Of a DNA stretch of 64,000 nucleotides, positions 33,162-42,150 are shown one piece after another. The notes under the pieces were generated by a model, which was not told where the DNA came from, ran no database searches, and saw only the letters and a program-made list of their open reading frames with translations. Origin of the DNA: CAWJMD01 sp963843835 (lineage in GTDB: Bacteria > Actinomycetota > Actinomycetes > Actinomycetales > CAWJMD01); NCBI GenBank assembly GCA_963843835.1, contig CAWJMD010000008.1, positions 620,001 to 684,000 of the forward strand. The letters are read 5' to 3'. Within the stretch, counting starts at the first letter, position 1. Each line of letters starts with the position of its first letter. Both the position numbers and the translations under genes were made by a program.

Positions 33162-34646
33162 ATGACATCCGCCCGGTTGGGCACAGCCACCCTCGACGCG
33201 GTCAGGGGTCGGGGGGTTCCGGTCCCCGAGTACGACCGGGCGGGACTCGTCACCGGCATCGTCCACCTGGGGGTCGGCGGCTTCCATCGCTCGCACCAGG
33301 CGATGGTGGTGGACCAGTTGCTCGGTGCCGGGAAGGCTCGTGACTTCGCGATCTGCGGGGTCGGGGTGCTCGAGCAGGACCGCCGGATGGCGGCTGTGAT
33401 GGCGGAGCAGGACGGCCTCTACACCCTCGTCGCCAAGCACGCCGACGGGTCGCGTGAGGCCCGGGTGATCGGCAGCATCGTCGACTACCTGTTCGCACCC
33501 GATGACCCTGACGCGGTGGTGGAGCGGCTGGCGTCCGCGGACACCAGGATCGTCTCGCTCACGATCTCCGAGGGTGGCTACAACCGCGACGCCGGCTCGA
33601 AGCAGTTCGTGGCGTCGGACCCCGGGGTGCAGCACGACCTGGCGCATCCTGAGTCGCCGCAGACGGCGTTCGGGCTGGTCGTGGCGGGTCTACGGCGGCG
33701 GCGGGAACGCGGGCTCGGACCGTTCACGGTGATGTCGTGTGACAACCTCGCCGACAATGGACGGGTCGCCCGCGACAGCTTCACGTCCTTCGCCCGCTTG
33801 CTCGACCCCGAGCTCGGCGACTGGGTGGCCGAGCAGGTGCGGTTCCCCAGCTCGATGGTCGACCGGATCACCCCGGTCACCGGTGAGGGCGACCGAGCCG
33901 CCACCACGGAGACCCTGGGCGTCGAGGACGCGTGGCCGGTGGTCGCGGAGCCGTACTTCGCGTGGGCGCTGGAGGACGACTTCGCGGCCGGGCGTCCGCC
34001 GTTCGAGGACGCCGGCGTCGAGGTGGTCGGCGATGTCGGGCCGTGGGAGCGGATGAAGCTGCGGTTGGCGAACGGGGGTCACCAGGCGCTGTGCCACGTG
34101 GGGGTTCTGGCTGGGTTCCGGTACGCCCACGAGGCCGCTGCCGACCCGGGCATCGCGGCGTACCTGACGGCCTACCTCGACACCGAGGCGGCGCCCACCC
34201 TGGTGGACGTGCCCGGCCTGGACGCGTTCAAGGATGCGCTGCTCGGCCGGTGGCGCAACCCCGCCGTCGCTGACACGTTGGACCGCATCCGCACCGACTC
34301 CAGTGACCGGCTGCCGGCATGGCTGCTGCCCGTCGTGGTCGACAACCTGGCCACGGGCGGTCCGGTGCGCGCCTCGGCGCTGGCCTGCGCGGCGTGGGCC
34401 CGCGCCTGTGAGGGACGTGACGACCGGGGGCGGCCGCTGGCGGTGCTGGACCGGGCCGCGGCCGAGCTGTCCCGGCTGGCGGCGGCTCAGGCCGAGGAGC
34501 CCACCGCCTTCCTGGCGCAGCGGAGCCTGTTCGGCGACCTCGTCGACGCGCCGCGCTTCCGTTCCGCCTTCCTCGAGGCTCGCGCGTCGTTGACCGGTAC
34601 CGGAGCGCTCGCGACCGCGGCGGCGTTCCGCGACGGAGCCGAGTGA
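33162..34646 (+). CDS. mannitol/polyol dehydrogenase family enzyme
   Basis: The 494-residue long-chain secondary polyol dehydrogenase oxidises a sugar alcohol to a 2-ketose with NAD. The nucleotide fold begins IVHLGVGGFHRSHQA. SCDNLADNG follows, and the catalytic set K-x4-N-x2-H appears as KLRLANGGHQALCH. Candidate substrates are D-mannitol, D-arabinitol or another C5/C6 polyol. The neighbouring xylulokinase-like gene favours a polyol giving D-xylulose or a similar ketose. The ATG at 33162 follows GGAGG. No transporter gene accompanies it. Confidence 0.92.
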   Translation: MTSARLGTATLDAVRGRGVPVPEYDRAGLVTGIVHLGVGGFHRSHQAMVVDQLLGAGKARDFAICGVGVLEQDRRMAAVMAEQDGLYTLVAKHADGSREARVIGSIVDYLFAPDDPDAVVERLASADTRIVSLTISEGGYNRDAGSKQFVASDPGVQHDLAHPESPQTAFGLVVAGLRRRRERGLGPFTVMSCDNLADNGRVARDSFTSFARLLDPELGDWVAEQVRFPSSMVDRITPVTGEGDRAATTETLGVEDAWPVVAEPYFAWALEDDFAAGRPPFEDAGVEVVGDVGPWERMKLRLANGGHQALCHVGVLAGFRYAHEAAADPGIAAYLTAYLDTEAAPTLVDVPGLDAFKDALLGRWRNPAVADTLDRIRTDSSDRLPAWLLPVVVDNLATGGPVRASALACAAWARACEGRDDRGRPLAVLDRAAAELSRLAAAQAEEPTAFLAQRSLFGDLVDAPRFRSAFLEARASLTGTGALATAAAFRDGAE

Positions 34647-36109
34647 TGGGACTGATCGCGGGTGTGGACTCGTCCACGCAGTCGACGAAGGTGGTGCTCC
34701 ACGACGAGGACGACTTCTCGGTCGTCGGGCGTGGCTCCGCGGCGCACCCACCCACCTTCCCCCCGGTCAGCGAACAGGACCCCGAAGCATGGTGGACCGC
34801 GTTCGGTCAGGCCCTGTCTGCCGCGCTCGTCGCCGCCGGGGCAGCCCCCGCGGATGTTCGTGCGATCAGTGTCGCCGCCCAGTGCCACGGGCTGGTGGCC
34901 CTCGACAGCAGGGGGACGGTGGTGCGGCCCGCCAAGCTGTGGAACGACACGACCTCCGCCCCGCAGATGAGCCGGCTCGTCGAGCGGATGCCGGCCGAGG
35001 AGTGGGCGCGGCGGACGGGCTCGGTACCGACTGCGGCATTCACGATCTCGAAGCTGGTCTGGTTGCGTGAGAACGAGCCGGAGAACTTCGCCCGCACCGC
35101 CAGGGTGCTCCTTCCTCACGACTGGCTGACCTTCCGGTTGACCGGTGAGACCGTGACCGACCGGTCCGAGGCCAGTGGCACCGGCTACTTCGACCCCGCT
35201 CGGAACTGCTACGACCACGGGCTCCTGGACCTGGTGGACGTCGACGTGGACTGGGCGCCCATGCTGCCCACTGTCTTGGGCCCGTCCAGCCCGGCCGGCA
35301 CGGTATCGAGTGACGCGGCCGAGAACCTGGGGCTGCGCCGCGACACCGTCGTCGGTCCGGGCGCCGGTGACCAGCACGCCAGCGCCCTGGGTCTGGGAGC
35401 CCGTCCCACAGACGTCGTCTACGTCCTGGGAACCTCGGGAGTGGTCTTCACCACCAGCGCCACCTCCACGCACGACGAGACGGGCACCGTGGACGGGGTC
35501 GCGGACGCGACCGGCGGCTACCTGCCGCTGGTGTCCACCCTGAACGCGGCGAAGGTCACCGACACGTTCGCCCGGCTGCTCGGCGTGGACCACGACGAGC
35601 TCGCCCGGCTCGCGCTGGCAGCCGATCCCGTCGACGCCCCGGTCCTTGCTGCCTTCCTCGACGGAGAGCGCAAACCGAACCTGCCGGCCGCCACCGGCAC
35701 CCTGGCCGGTCTCACCACCGCCACCACCCGCGAGCAGGTCGCCCGTGCGGCCGTCGACGGTGTGCTGTTCGGCCTGCTTCGCGGTGCGACCGCACTGGCG
35801 GCGGCCGGCGCGGACACCACGGGTCGCATGATCGTGACCGGTGGCGCGTCGAGGTCGCCGGCGTACCGGCAGCTGCTGGCCGACGCCACCGGTGCCGTGG
35901 TCCACGTGTCCACCTCCGTCGAGGCGGTGGCCGACGGCGCCGCGCTGCAGGCGGCCGCCTGTCTCAGCGGTGAGGACGTCCGCACGACCCGCGACTCCAG
36001 AGCCGCGGACCTCGTTCCCGACACCGACCCACGAGCCGAGAGCGCGGTGACCGAGATGTTCCCCCGCTACCTCGCGACGGCCGCGTGGCGGGGAGGCGAC
36101 CGACAGTGA
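34646..36109 (+). CDS. xylB: xylulokinase-like FGGY carbohydrate kinase
   Basis: The 487-residue FGGY kinase phosphorylates a ketose with ATP. The N-terminal phosphate motif is GLIAGVDSSTQSTKVVL. The substrate region has QCHGLVALD and LWNDTTSAPQM, characteristic of xylulokinases. The C-terminal adenosine motif is IVTGGASRSPAYRQLLAD. The ATG overlaps the dehydrogenase stop (TGATG). Xylulose is the most likely substrate but another 2-ketose is possible, given the epimerase and hexuloisomerase that follow. Confidence 0.92.
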   Translation: MGLIAGVDSSTQSTKVVLHDEDDFSVVGRGSAAHPPTFPPVSEQDPEAWWTAFGQALSAALVAAGAAPADVRAISVAAQCHGLVALDSRGTVVRPAKLWNDTTSAPQMSRLVERMPAEEWARRTGSVPTAAFTISKLVWLRENEPENFARTARVLLPHDWLTFRLTGETVTDRSEASGTGYFDPARNCYDHGLLDLVDVDVDWAPMLPTVLGPSSPAGTVSSDAAENLGLRRDTVVGPGAGDQHASALGLGARPTDVVYVLGTSGVVFTTSATSTHDETGTVDGVADATGGYLPLVSTLNAAKVTDTFARLLGVDHDELARLALAADPVDAPVLAAFLDGERKPNLPAATGTLAGLTTATTREQVARAAVDGVLFGLLRGATALAAAGADTTGRMIVTGGASRSPAYRQLLADATGAVVHVSTSVEAVADGAALQAAACLSGEDVRTTRDSRAADLVPDTDPRAESAVTEMFPRYLATAAWRGGDRQ

Positions 36110-36738
36110 CCCGCACGCTCTCCGCGCACGCCGAGGCCCTCGACGTCACCTTGGCCGGCAGCGTCATCGCCCTCCCGCCCGGGCTTCGCACCGACCATGC
36201 ACGGTCCCTGACCGCCCGCGGCCACTGGGTCCACGCCGACCGCATCGAGGGCTCCTTCCGCGGCCAGGCCGGCGTGAGCCTCGAGGACGTGCACGAGCTC
36301 GCGCGGATCCCGGGCATCCGACTCGATGTGCACCTGATGGTCGACGACCTCTTGGCCGAGCTGCCCGGCCTTCCCAGCCGCGGCGTCGCCCGGGTGACCT
36401 TGCAGTGCGACGGCCGTGACGACCTCGCTCACCTGGTGGGTCGCAGCCGGAGCCACGCCCACGAGGTCTGGCTCGCAGTCCACGACGACGCCATGGACGC
36501 GACGGACCTGCAGGAGTCAGGCGCCGACGGCGTGCTGGTCGTGCTCACTCCACCAGGGCAACCGGGCCACCGAGCCGACCTCGACCGCCTCTCCCTCGTC
36601 CGCGCGACGTGCGATCACGGGTGGCCGGCTGGCGTCGACGGAGGAGTGACCGACGCCAACCTCGGACCCGTCCACGAGTCCGGCGCCCGGTACGCCGTCG
36701 TCGGCCGCGCCCTCACCCCGACGAGCACCAGCCGATGA
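36106..36738 (+). CDS. ribulose-phosphate 3-epimerase-like protein
   Basis: This 210-residue TIM-barrel protein belongs to the RPE/AlsE group. Residues matching the active site are His and Asp in WVHADRIEGSF, His in DVHLMV and Asp in GVDGGVTDAN. The family's M-D after the first aspartate is changed to I-E. It probably inverts C3 of a ketose phosphate; the operon suggests a substrate beyond ribulose 5-phosphate. The GTG at 36106 overlaps the kinase stop. Confidence 0.82.
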   Translation: MTRTLSAHAEALDVTLAGSVIALPPGLRTDHARSLTARGHWVHADRIEGSFRGQAGVSLEDVHELARIPGIRLDVHLMVDDLLAELPGLPSRGVARVTLQCDGRDDLAHLVGRSRSHAHEVWLAVHDDAMDATDLQESGADGVLVVLTPPGQPGHRADLDRLSLVRATCDHGWPAGVDGGVTDANLGPVHESGARYAVVGRALTPTSTSR

Positions 36739-37277
36739 GCACGACCAGGCGGCCGACCGCCATCGACGTCGTGGCCGACGAGGTCGGCCGGACACTCACC
36801 GGCGTCGACCGTGTCGCCTTCGACAGCCTCGTCACCGAGCTGCGGATCCCGGATCGGACGTGGTTCTGCACCGGACAGGGCCGCTCCGGGCTCGTGGCAC
36901 GGATGGCGGCGATGCGGTTGATGCACCTCGGGCTTCGCAGTCACGTGGTCGGCGAGGCCACCGCCCCAGCCATCACCGGCGCGGACGCCCTCCTCGTCCT
37001 GTCGGCCTCAGGGACGACCCCGCTCAGCCTGCACTTCGCTGAGACCGCCCGTGAGGTCTCCGCTGTCGTCGTGCTCGTGACGGCATCTCCGCAGAGCCCT
37101 TTGCGTGGTATGGCCCAAGCAACGCTGGACATCCCGGCGCTCACCTCGGCCCAGTTCGGGGGCAGCCTGTTCGAGCAGGCCGCCCTGCTGGTCCTCGACG
37201 CCGCGGCCCTGGCGCTGGATGCCGGAGATCGGCAGACCCGCGATGTCATGCAGAGCCGACACGCCAACCTGCAGTGA
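36735..37277 (+). CDS. SIS-domain isomerase, 6-phospho-3-hexuloisomerase-like
   Basis: The 180-residue SIS-domain protein has the family core TWFCTGQGRSGLVARMAAMRL, VLSASGTTPLSLHFAETA and the FGGSLFEQAALLVLDA region. These are typical of 6-phospho-3-hexuloisomerase (PHI/HxlB), which interconverts 3-hexulose 6-phosphate and fructose 6-phosphate. No 3-hexulose-6-phosphate synthase is adjacent; the RPE-like gene occupies that position. The ATG overlaps the epimerase stop, making it the last gene of a four-gene coupled operon. Confidence 0.88.
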   Translation: MSTTRRPTAIDVVADEVGRTLTGVDRVAFDSLVTELRIPDRTWFCTGQGRSGLVARMAAMRLMHLGLRSHVVGEATAPAITGADALLVLSASGTTPLSLHFAETAREVSAVVVLVTASPQSPLRGMAQATLDIPALTSAQFGGSLFEQAALLVLDAAALALDAGDRQTRDVMQSRHANLQ

Positions 37278-37327
37278 CCGATGACCGACTCGCGCGAGGG
37301 GACGTTGCACAACCAGGGCGCCCCGTC

Positions 37328-38227
37328 CTAGTCGATGGTCTCGATGAGGGCACCGGTCGCGATCTCTCCGTCGCTCAGGAGGTCGGCCCGTAGGCCGCCG
37401 CGGTGGATCAGCCCTCGCAGGGTGCCCTTGGTGGTGAGTCGTTCCAGGTGGGAGCACGGCTCACAGAGCCGCTGGCCCAGGCACTCGACGTCGCCGACGC
37501 GGAAGCGCCGTCCGACCAGGGCGTTGAGGTCGATGCCGCGCGTCACGACATTGCGACGCGCCTCCGCGTAGTCGAGCTTCCCCCCGCCGGGCAGGGTGAG
37601 ATCGTCGAGGACCTCGGCCTCGACGAGGGTGAGGTCGTAGCCGCGGGCGGTGTCGTCGGTTGGGGTGAAAGTCCCCGCCTTGGCGGCATAGCGGTCACCG
37701 TCCAAGCCACGTCCAGCGTGAGCCTGCGCCCGATCGACCGTGCGCATCGGTCCTGTGGCGTGCTCTGCCACCGCGATCACCTCGACCCTGCCACGGCGCT
37801 GCGGAAGCCGTGAGGTGGGAGCCGCGGACGCCGGATCGAGTGCACACACCACATAGCCCTCGCGCACGGGTAGGTCCGCCGCACCTGCTCCCAACAGGTC
37901 CGGTTCCTGAGGGCTGAGCACGACCCCCGACGGGGTACCGAACATCAGCACGGCTGTCCGGCGGTCAGTGCGTCCCACCCGGCCCGTGTCGTCCAGCACT
38001 GCCAGCCAGTAACCGGGCCAGTTGAAGCGCACGGGCTTCGCGATGGCGACGAGCCCGGCATCGCGACCAGCCAGCCAACTGCGCCAGTGAGCGATCGCCC
38101 CCTGCAGGTCGGCGCGCGGCTGGGGGACGGCATCGATGGGTGTCTCCAGCACCGACGCAAGGCACGCGGCGAAGGACCGCACGAGCTGGGGCACCGTCTC
38201 GTCGTCGGGCAGGTCGACTTCGATCAC
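37328..38227 (-). CDS. MOSC domain protein with N-terminal extension
   Basis: The 299-residue protein has a MOSC (Moco sulfurase C-terminal) domain from about residue 140 (RVEVIAVAEHATGPM, then GRGLDGDRYA) to the cysteine motif QRLCEPCSHLERL. The N-terminal 130 residues are a separate domain I do not recognise (FNWPGYWLAVLDDTGRVGRT). MOSC proteins handle sulfur or molybdenum cofactor chemistry, often N-hydroxylated compounds. The start is the GTG at 38227. It is convergent with the PHI gene, 50 bp away. Confidence 0.85.
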   Translation of the reverse strand: MIEVDLPDDETVPQLVRSFAACLASVLETPIDAVPQPRADLQGAIAHWRSWLAGRDAGLVAIAKPVRFNWPGYWLAVLDDTGRVGRTDRRTAVLMFGTPSGVVLSPQEPDLLGAGAADLPVREGYVVCALDPASAAPTSRLPQRRGRVEVIAVAEHATGPMRTVDRAQAHAGRGLDGDRYAAKAGTFTPTDDTARGYDLTLVEAEVLDDLTLPGGGKLDYAEARRNVVTRGIDLNALVGRRFRVGDVECLGQRLCEPCSHLERLTTKGTLRGLIHRGGLRADLLSDGEIATGALIETID

Positions 38228-38355
38228 GCAGCGATCCTCACACGTCGGCCCTACAAATGGAGCGGCCGCTCGCGGACGTACCCCACCACTCAGGGGGTTC
38301 TGACCGCCAGCCTGTCCTCGTCGTACTCTCGAACCGCTACCCAGGAGGACTTCTC

Positions 38356-38918
38356 ATGCGCAGGGTGACCTACTCGATGGGCGTCTCGCTTGACGGCTAC
38401 ATCGTCGGACCGGACGGCTCGTTCGACTGGTCGGCGCCCGATGAGGAGGTCTTCCGGTTCGTCACCGACGGGATTCGAGGGATCGGCGTCCACCTGTTGG
38501 GACGACGGCTGTACGAGACGATGCTGTACTGGGAGACCGCCGACCAGGATCCATCGCTAGACGACTCGATGCTCGAGTGGGCCGCGATCTGGCAGCGTCT
38601 CCCGAAGGTGGTGTTCTCCACCACCCTGTCGGCGGTGCGCGGCAGTGCCCGCCTCGCCTCCGGCGGCCTGGCAGAGGAGATCGCGCGGTTGCGGACCGAG
38701 CAGGGGGAGGGCGACATCGCGATCGGCGGCGCGACTCTCGCCGTCGAGGCGGCCGCGTTGGGTCTGATCGACGAGTACCGGGCCAGGTCTACCCGGTGCT
38801 GGTTGGCGGTGGCACTCCGTTCTTTCCCCAGCGCGAGCGCCGGGTGGACCTCGAACTCGTCGAGACACGCACCTTCAGCTCGGGACTGGTCTACCTCCGC
38901 TACCTGGTGGCGCGCTAG
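38356..38918 (+). pseudogene. dihydrofolate reductase family protein, frameshifted
   Basis: The first 145 codons encode a RibD/DHFR-like fold: VTYSMGVSLDGYIVGPDGS, GVHLLGRRLYETMLYW and EGDIAIGGATLAVEA. At about 38786 the frame shifts after LGLIDEYR. The remainder (VYPVLVGGGTPFF and LVETRTFSSGLVYLRYLVAR) is intact in the next frame to the stop at 38918. One missing base would restore the gene. AGGAGG lies just before the ATG. It is probably a small NADPH-dependent reductase, and sequence error is a real possibility. Confidence 0.85.
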
Positions 38919-38999
38919 CCGGGCGGGGCTTCAGCGTGCTCCGCATGCGCTCGCCCTTCCAGGCAGAGGCATTGCGCGGACGGAGGTAGTGACGTTCCC

Positions 39000-39455
39000 T
39001 CAGCGGCCGTGGCGGTCCATCCGCTGCCAGGGCCACTCGGCAGCGATCCAGGTCGCGACAGCGTCGGCGAGCGGCGCGTCGAGGAAGGATCGGTCGGCCC
39101 GTACCCAGGACTGCACGCTGACGTCGTGGTCCTCCGAGTCGGCGGGATACAGGTACACGCACCCGATGACGTCGTCGGCCGGGTCGAGGACGGTGAAGGT
39201 GAACCCGGTGCGGGCATCGAAGTCGTCGGCGTGGCTGCGCAGGTCGGCGAGATTGGCCTCGAGCGGCATGCCGTTCGGTGGTGGCCACTCGCCGCGTGGG
39301 TAGCCCGGAGTCGCTCGGATGTGCTCGATGCTCGATGTCCAGGCGGCGTGGTCGGCCTCGTTGTGCTGCGGGCCCAGCGGCTCGAGGCGGAACTGATCCG
39401 CGGCCAAGGAAGTCGGCGGCTCGAATCCGGTCGGTACGAACGCATTCGACGCCAC
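39000..39455 (-). CDS. GNAT family N-acetyltransferase, start uncertain
   Basis: The protein is 151 residues from the GTG at 39455, with an upstream ATG at 39527 as an alternative. It contains FRLEPLGPQHNEADHAAW, TFTVLDPADDVIGCVYLYP and SFLDAPLADAVATWIAAEWP. This is the shape of GNAT acetyltransferases, with the acetyl-CoA region less glycine-rich than usual. The substrate is unknown. Neither start has a convincing ribosome site. Confidence 0.7.
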   Translation of the reverse strand: MASNAFVPTGFEPPTSLAADQFRLEPLGPQHNEADHAAWTSSIEHIRATPGYPRGEWPPPNGMPLEANLADLRSHADDFDARTGFTFTVLDPADDVIGCVYLYPADSEDHDVSVQSWVRADRSFLDAPLADAVATWIAAEWPWQRMDRHGR

Positions 39456-39628
39456 CTGTGGATGGTACGAGCGCCACGAGCGTGCTGGCAACCCACTGTC
39501 GAAGCTCTTGCGTGGAGCCGGCGGCATCTCGATGGGCAGTCACTCCGGACCGCTCCGCGATCGTCGGCGCGGGTCAGGACATGCGGGTCGCGGCCGCGTG
39601 GCGCAGTCGGCATCCCGGCCGATCCTGG

Positions 39629-39796
39629 TCAGCCCGCTTTCCGGTACTTGCGGTGAATCGTCTGTCGCGTCACGCCCAGCAGCGTCCCGATCTCGGCCCA
39701 GCTGAGGCCACTGGTGCGGGCCTTGCGAACCGCAACCTCCTCACGACGAGTCAGTGCGCGTCTGGCCTCGGCGACCGCGGCGAGCTCACTCACCAC
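39629..39796 (-). CDS. small HTH DNA-binding protein
   Basis: The 55-residue form starts at one of two adjacent GTG codons (39796 or 39793). It contains a clean helix-turn-helix (VRKARTSGLSWAEIGTLLGV, then TRQTIHRKYRKAG). A longer frame to 39883 adds 29 low-complexity residues (SSASFALSAHADSCE). I prefer the shorter form because a long palindrome then falls upstream of the start, where an autoregulatory operator is expected. The protein resembles small sigma-like or AsnC-like HTH genes. Confidence 0.7.
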   Translation of the reverse strand: MVSELAAVAEARRALTRREEVAVRKARTSGLSWAEIGTLLGVTRQTIHRKYRKAG

Positions 39797-39830
39797 CCCG
39801 CCGTCGTCAGCACCGACGGACGTCTCACAG

Positions 39831-39850
39831 CTGTCAGCATGTGCTGACAG
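39831..39850. promoter_or_regulatory. palindrome upstream of small HTH gene
   Basis: Arms CTGTCAGCA and TGCTGACAG are perfectly complementary (9 bp each) around a 2-nt centre. A third half-site GTCAGCA occurs at 39806-39812. They lie 10-54 bp upstream of the preferred HTH start. Confidence 0.55.
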
Positions 39851-40267
39851 TGCAAAGGAGGCTGAAGACGGGTTGGTTCCCACGGGTCGAACGCAATGGC
39901 CACTACGCTGCGGTGTGACGTAGGTTCCTTCGGACTGCGAAGCGCCTCCGGTCCCGACGTGCCGCGAGGGGGGCGGCCTTGGCTACGGGTCGAATCCCTA
40001 GGGAGTCAGGGTCATCCCAGGGTGTTGCCCGATGTCGGTGGATCATCGTGTCGACGACCATGGGCAGATGCGCCCCGACGAAACCACCGCGGCCAGCCGT
40101 GGAGACCGAAACCCACTGCGCCCTCACCAGCGGCGAGTAGGGCACCGAGACACCCTCAGAGCCCACCACCCAGTGGGGCTCTGTCCGGTGGCATCCCCGG
40201 TCCATGAACTACCGGCTCAGCGCATCGAAGAGGATGCGCGCGGGCTGCGAAGCAGAAGAGGCTCCCA
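39851..40267. other. intergenic stretch without a supported gene
   Basis: About 400 bp lie between the small HTH operator and the DUF4386 gene. Open frames are present on both strands but have no start context, recognised motif or family resemblance. A GGGTCGAATCCCT segment near 39988-40000 recalls a tRNA T-arm, but no acceptor or anticodon stem fits around it. Part of the stretch may be decayed coding sequence. Confidence 0.5.
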
Positions 40268-40978
40268 ATGACCGTCACCACCGCCAGCAGCTCAGGACCC
40301 GAGGCGACCTCGCCCGAGCTGGTTCGCACGGCACGCAACACCGGCCTGCTCTACCTCGGGCTGGCCGTCACCGGGCTGCTCGGCTTCGTGCTGGTCCGCG
40401 GCCAGCTCTTTGTCGCCGACGACCCCGCGGCGACCTTGGCCAACCTGACCCAGCACGAGACCTTGGCGCGTCTCGGCATCGTGATCGAGACGGGCGTCGT
40501 GATCACGCAGGCGCTGGTCGCGCTGTGGTTCTATCGCCTCTTCAGGAGCGTGAACACCTTCGCCGCCGGCTCGATCGCCGCATTCGGCCTCGTCAACTCC
40601 GTGGCGATCCTCGGCAGCGCGACCATGCTCGCGGCCGCGCTCGACGTCAGCCAGGATCCCTCGCTGACTGTGAGTGGTGGGGCGGCCGCCACCGTGCAGC
40701 TGCTGTACGTCGTGAGCGGCCACCTGTGGCTCATCGGCGGAATCTTCTTCGGTCTCTGGCTGATCCCGATGGGCTGGCTCGCGCGGCGGTCCGCCTGGAT
40801 GCCCGGCCTGCTGGGCTGGCTCCTGATGATCGGCGGCGTGGGATACGTCGCGAACGCGCTCCTGAGCTACCTGCTCCCCGATGCCGGCCTCGCAGTCGAC
40901 CTGTTGACCGCGCCTGCCACCGTCGGCGAGCTGTGGATGGTGGGCTACCTGTGCCTGCGGGGCATACGCCGGTCTTGA
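40268..40978 (+). CDS. DUF4386 family membrane protein
   Basis: The 236-residue polytopic protein has about six membrane segments, with the DUF4386 pattern NTGLLYLGLAVTGLLGFVLV, an ETGVVITQALVALWFYRLFR segment and SGHLWLIGGIFFGLWLIPMG. The family has no known function and is scattered in actinobacteria and Bacteroidetes, often next to small regulators. GAAGAGG lies upstream of the ATG at 40268. Confidence 0.87.
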   Translation: MTVTTASSSGPEATSPELVRTARNTGLLYLGLAVTGLLGFVLVRGQLFVADDPAATLANLTQHETLARLGIVIETGVVITQALVALWFYRLFRSVNTFAAGSIAAFGLVNSVAILGSATMLAAALDVSQDPSLTVSGGAAATVQLLYVVSGHLWLIGGIFFGLWLIPMGWLARRSAWMPGLLGWLLMIGGVGYVANALLSYLLPDAGLAVDLLTAPATVGELWMVGYLCLRGIRRS

Positions 40979-41178
40979 AGCAGCAGGGCAGAGAGTAGGG
41001 ACTGGTTCACGTGGAGAAGTCACGTGCCGTCGCCCGCTCCCGGCCGGGAATCGCGGGAGAGCGACGCAACCCGTCACGGACCAGGCCGACAGCGGCCCGC
41101 GTCCAGAGCGGCGGCGCGGGGCGAGTCTCAGCGACGCCGGACTTGTCAGGAGCTGCCGAGTTCCGGGCGGGAGCGCAA

Positions 41179-42150
41179 TCAGCGTCGCTGTCGGGCGACC
41201 AGGTCGTCGTTGGCGGCGCGCCATCGTCCTGCCATCGAATCGCCACCATGACCGTCGCCCTCGTCGACCACCAGCTCGGAACCGGGCCACGCCCGATGGA
41301 TCTGCCAGGCTGTGATGGCAGGGCTGGAGATGTCTCGGCGACCGTGGATGAGCGTCGCGGGGATGCCGTCGAGGCGATCCATGCCCGCGAGGATCGGCGG
41401 GACACAGAACGCCTCGTTCGCCCAATAGTGAGCAGTCAACCGGACGAAGGCGTGCCGGAACGGCGCGTCATCCCATCGTGGGTCGCGCTGGAACCCACCG
41501 GCTCCGATGGAGACGTGGGTGTCCTCCCACAGCGCCCATTCCCGCGACGCCGCGTCAGAGACATGCGGATCAGCCGACTCCATCAGCTGCGCGTACGCCT
41601 CGACCAGACGCCCGACTCCACGCTGGTACCCGATGCCGGCCGACTCCGCATGCCCGGCAAACCGGTCCCAGGCTTCGGGGAAGATCGCTCCGACGCCCTC
41701 GGTGATCCAGTCGACCTCGGCGCGGCTGGTGCTGGTGACCGCGAACAGGACGGCGCCCAACACCCGGTCGGGGTGGGCCTGGGCGTAGGCCAGGGCGAGG
41801 GTCGACCCCCACGAGACCCCGTTGACGATCCAGGCATCGATGCCCAGATGGATCCTGAGGGACTCGATGTCATGGATGAGATACGCCGTGGTGTTGTCGG
41901 CCAAGGACACGGAAGGATCGCCGACGTGCGGCGTAGACCTTCCGCAGCCCCGCTGCTCGAAGCCCACGACTCGGGTCCCGCTCAGATCGAAGCGGTTGCG
42001 GTAGGCACTGGTTCCCAGGGTTCCGCCTGGCCCTCCATGGACGTACAGCGCCGGTATGCCGTCGAGGGCGCCCCACTCCTCCCAGTAGATCGCGTGCCCA
42101 TCGCCCACATCGAGGTGACCGGACTGGCGAGGGCCGAGCTGCTCGTTCAT
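41179..42150 (-). CDS. pip: prolyl aminopeptidase-like alpha/beta hydrolase
   Basis: The 323-residue alpha/beta hydrolase has the proline iminopeptidase signatures: oxyanion HGGPGGT, GFEQRGCGRSTPH, the nucleophile elbow GVSWGSTLALAYA, Asp in LIHGRRDISSP and His in GDGHGGD. Pip enzymes release N-terminal proline from peptides. The overall match to the family is good, including AHYWANEAF near the lid. The ATG at 42150 is used. The flanking genes are unrelated accessory genes. Confidence 0.88.
   Translation of the reverse strand: MNEQLGPRQSGHLDVGDGHAIYWEEWGALDGIPALYVHGGPGGTLGTSAYRNRFDLSGTRVVGFEQRGCGRSTPHVGDPSVSLADNTTAYLIHDIESLRIHLGIDAWIVNGVSWGSTLALAYAQAHPDRVLGAVLFAVTSTSRAEVDWITEGVGAIFPEAWDRFAGHAESAGIGYQRGVGRLVEAYAQLMESADPHVSDAASREWALWEDTHVSIGAGGFQRDPRWDDAPFRHAFVRLTAHYWANEAFCVPPILAGMDRLDGIPATLIHGRRDISSPAITAWQIHRAWPGSELVVDEGDGHGGDSMAGRWRAANDDLVARQRR

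Noticed and set aside
39981..40003. GGGTCGAATCCCT resembling a tRNA T-arm
   Set aside because: The loop would have six bases instead of seven, and no acceptor, D or anticodon stem can be drawn around it.
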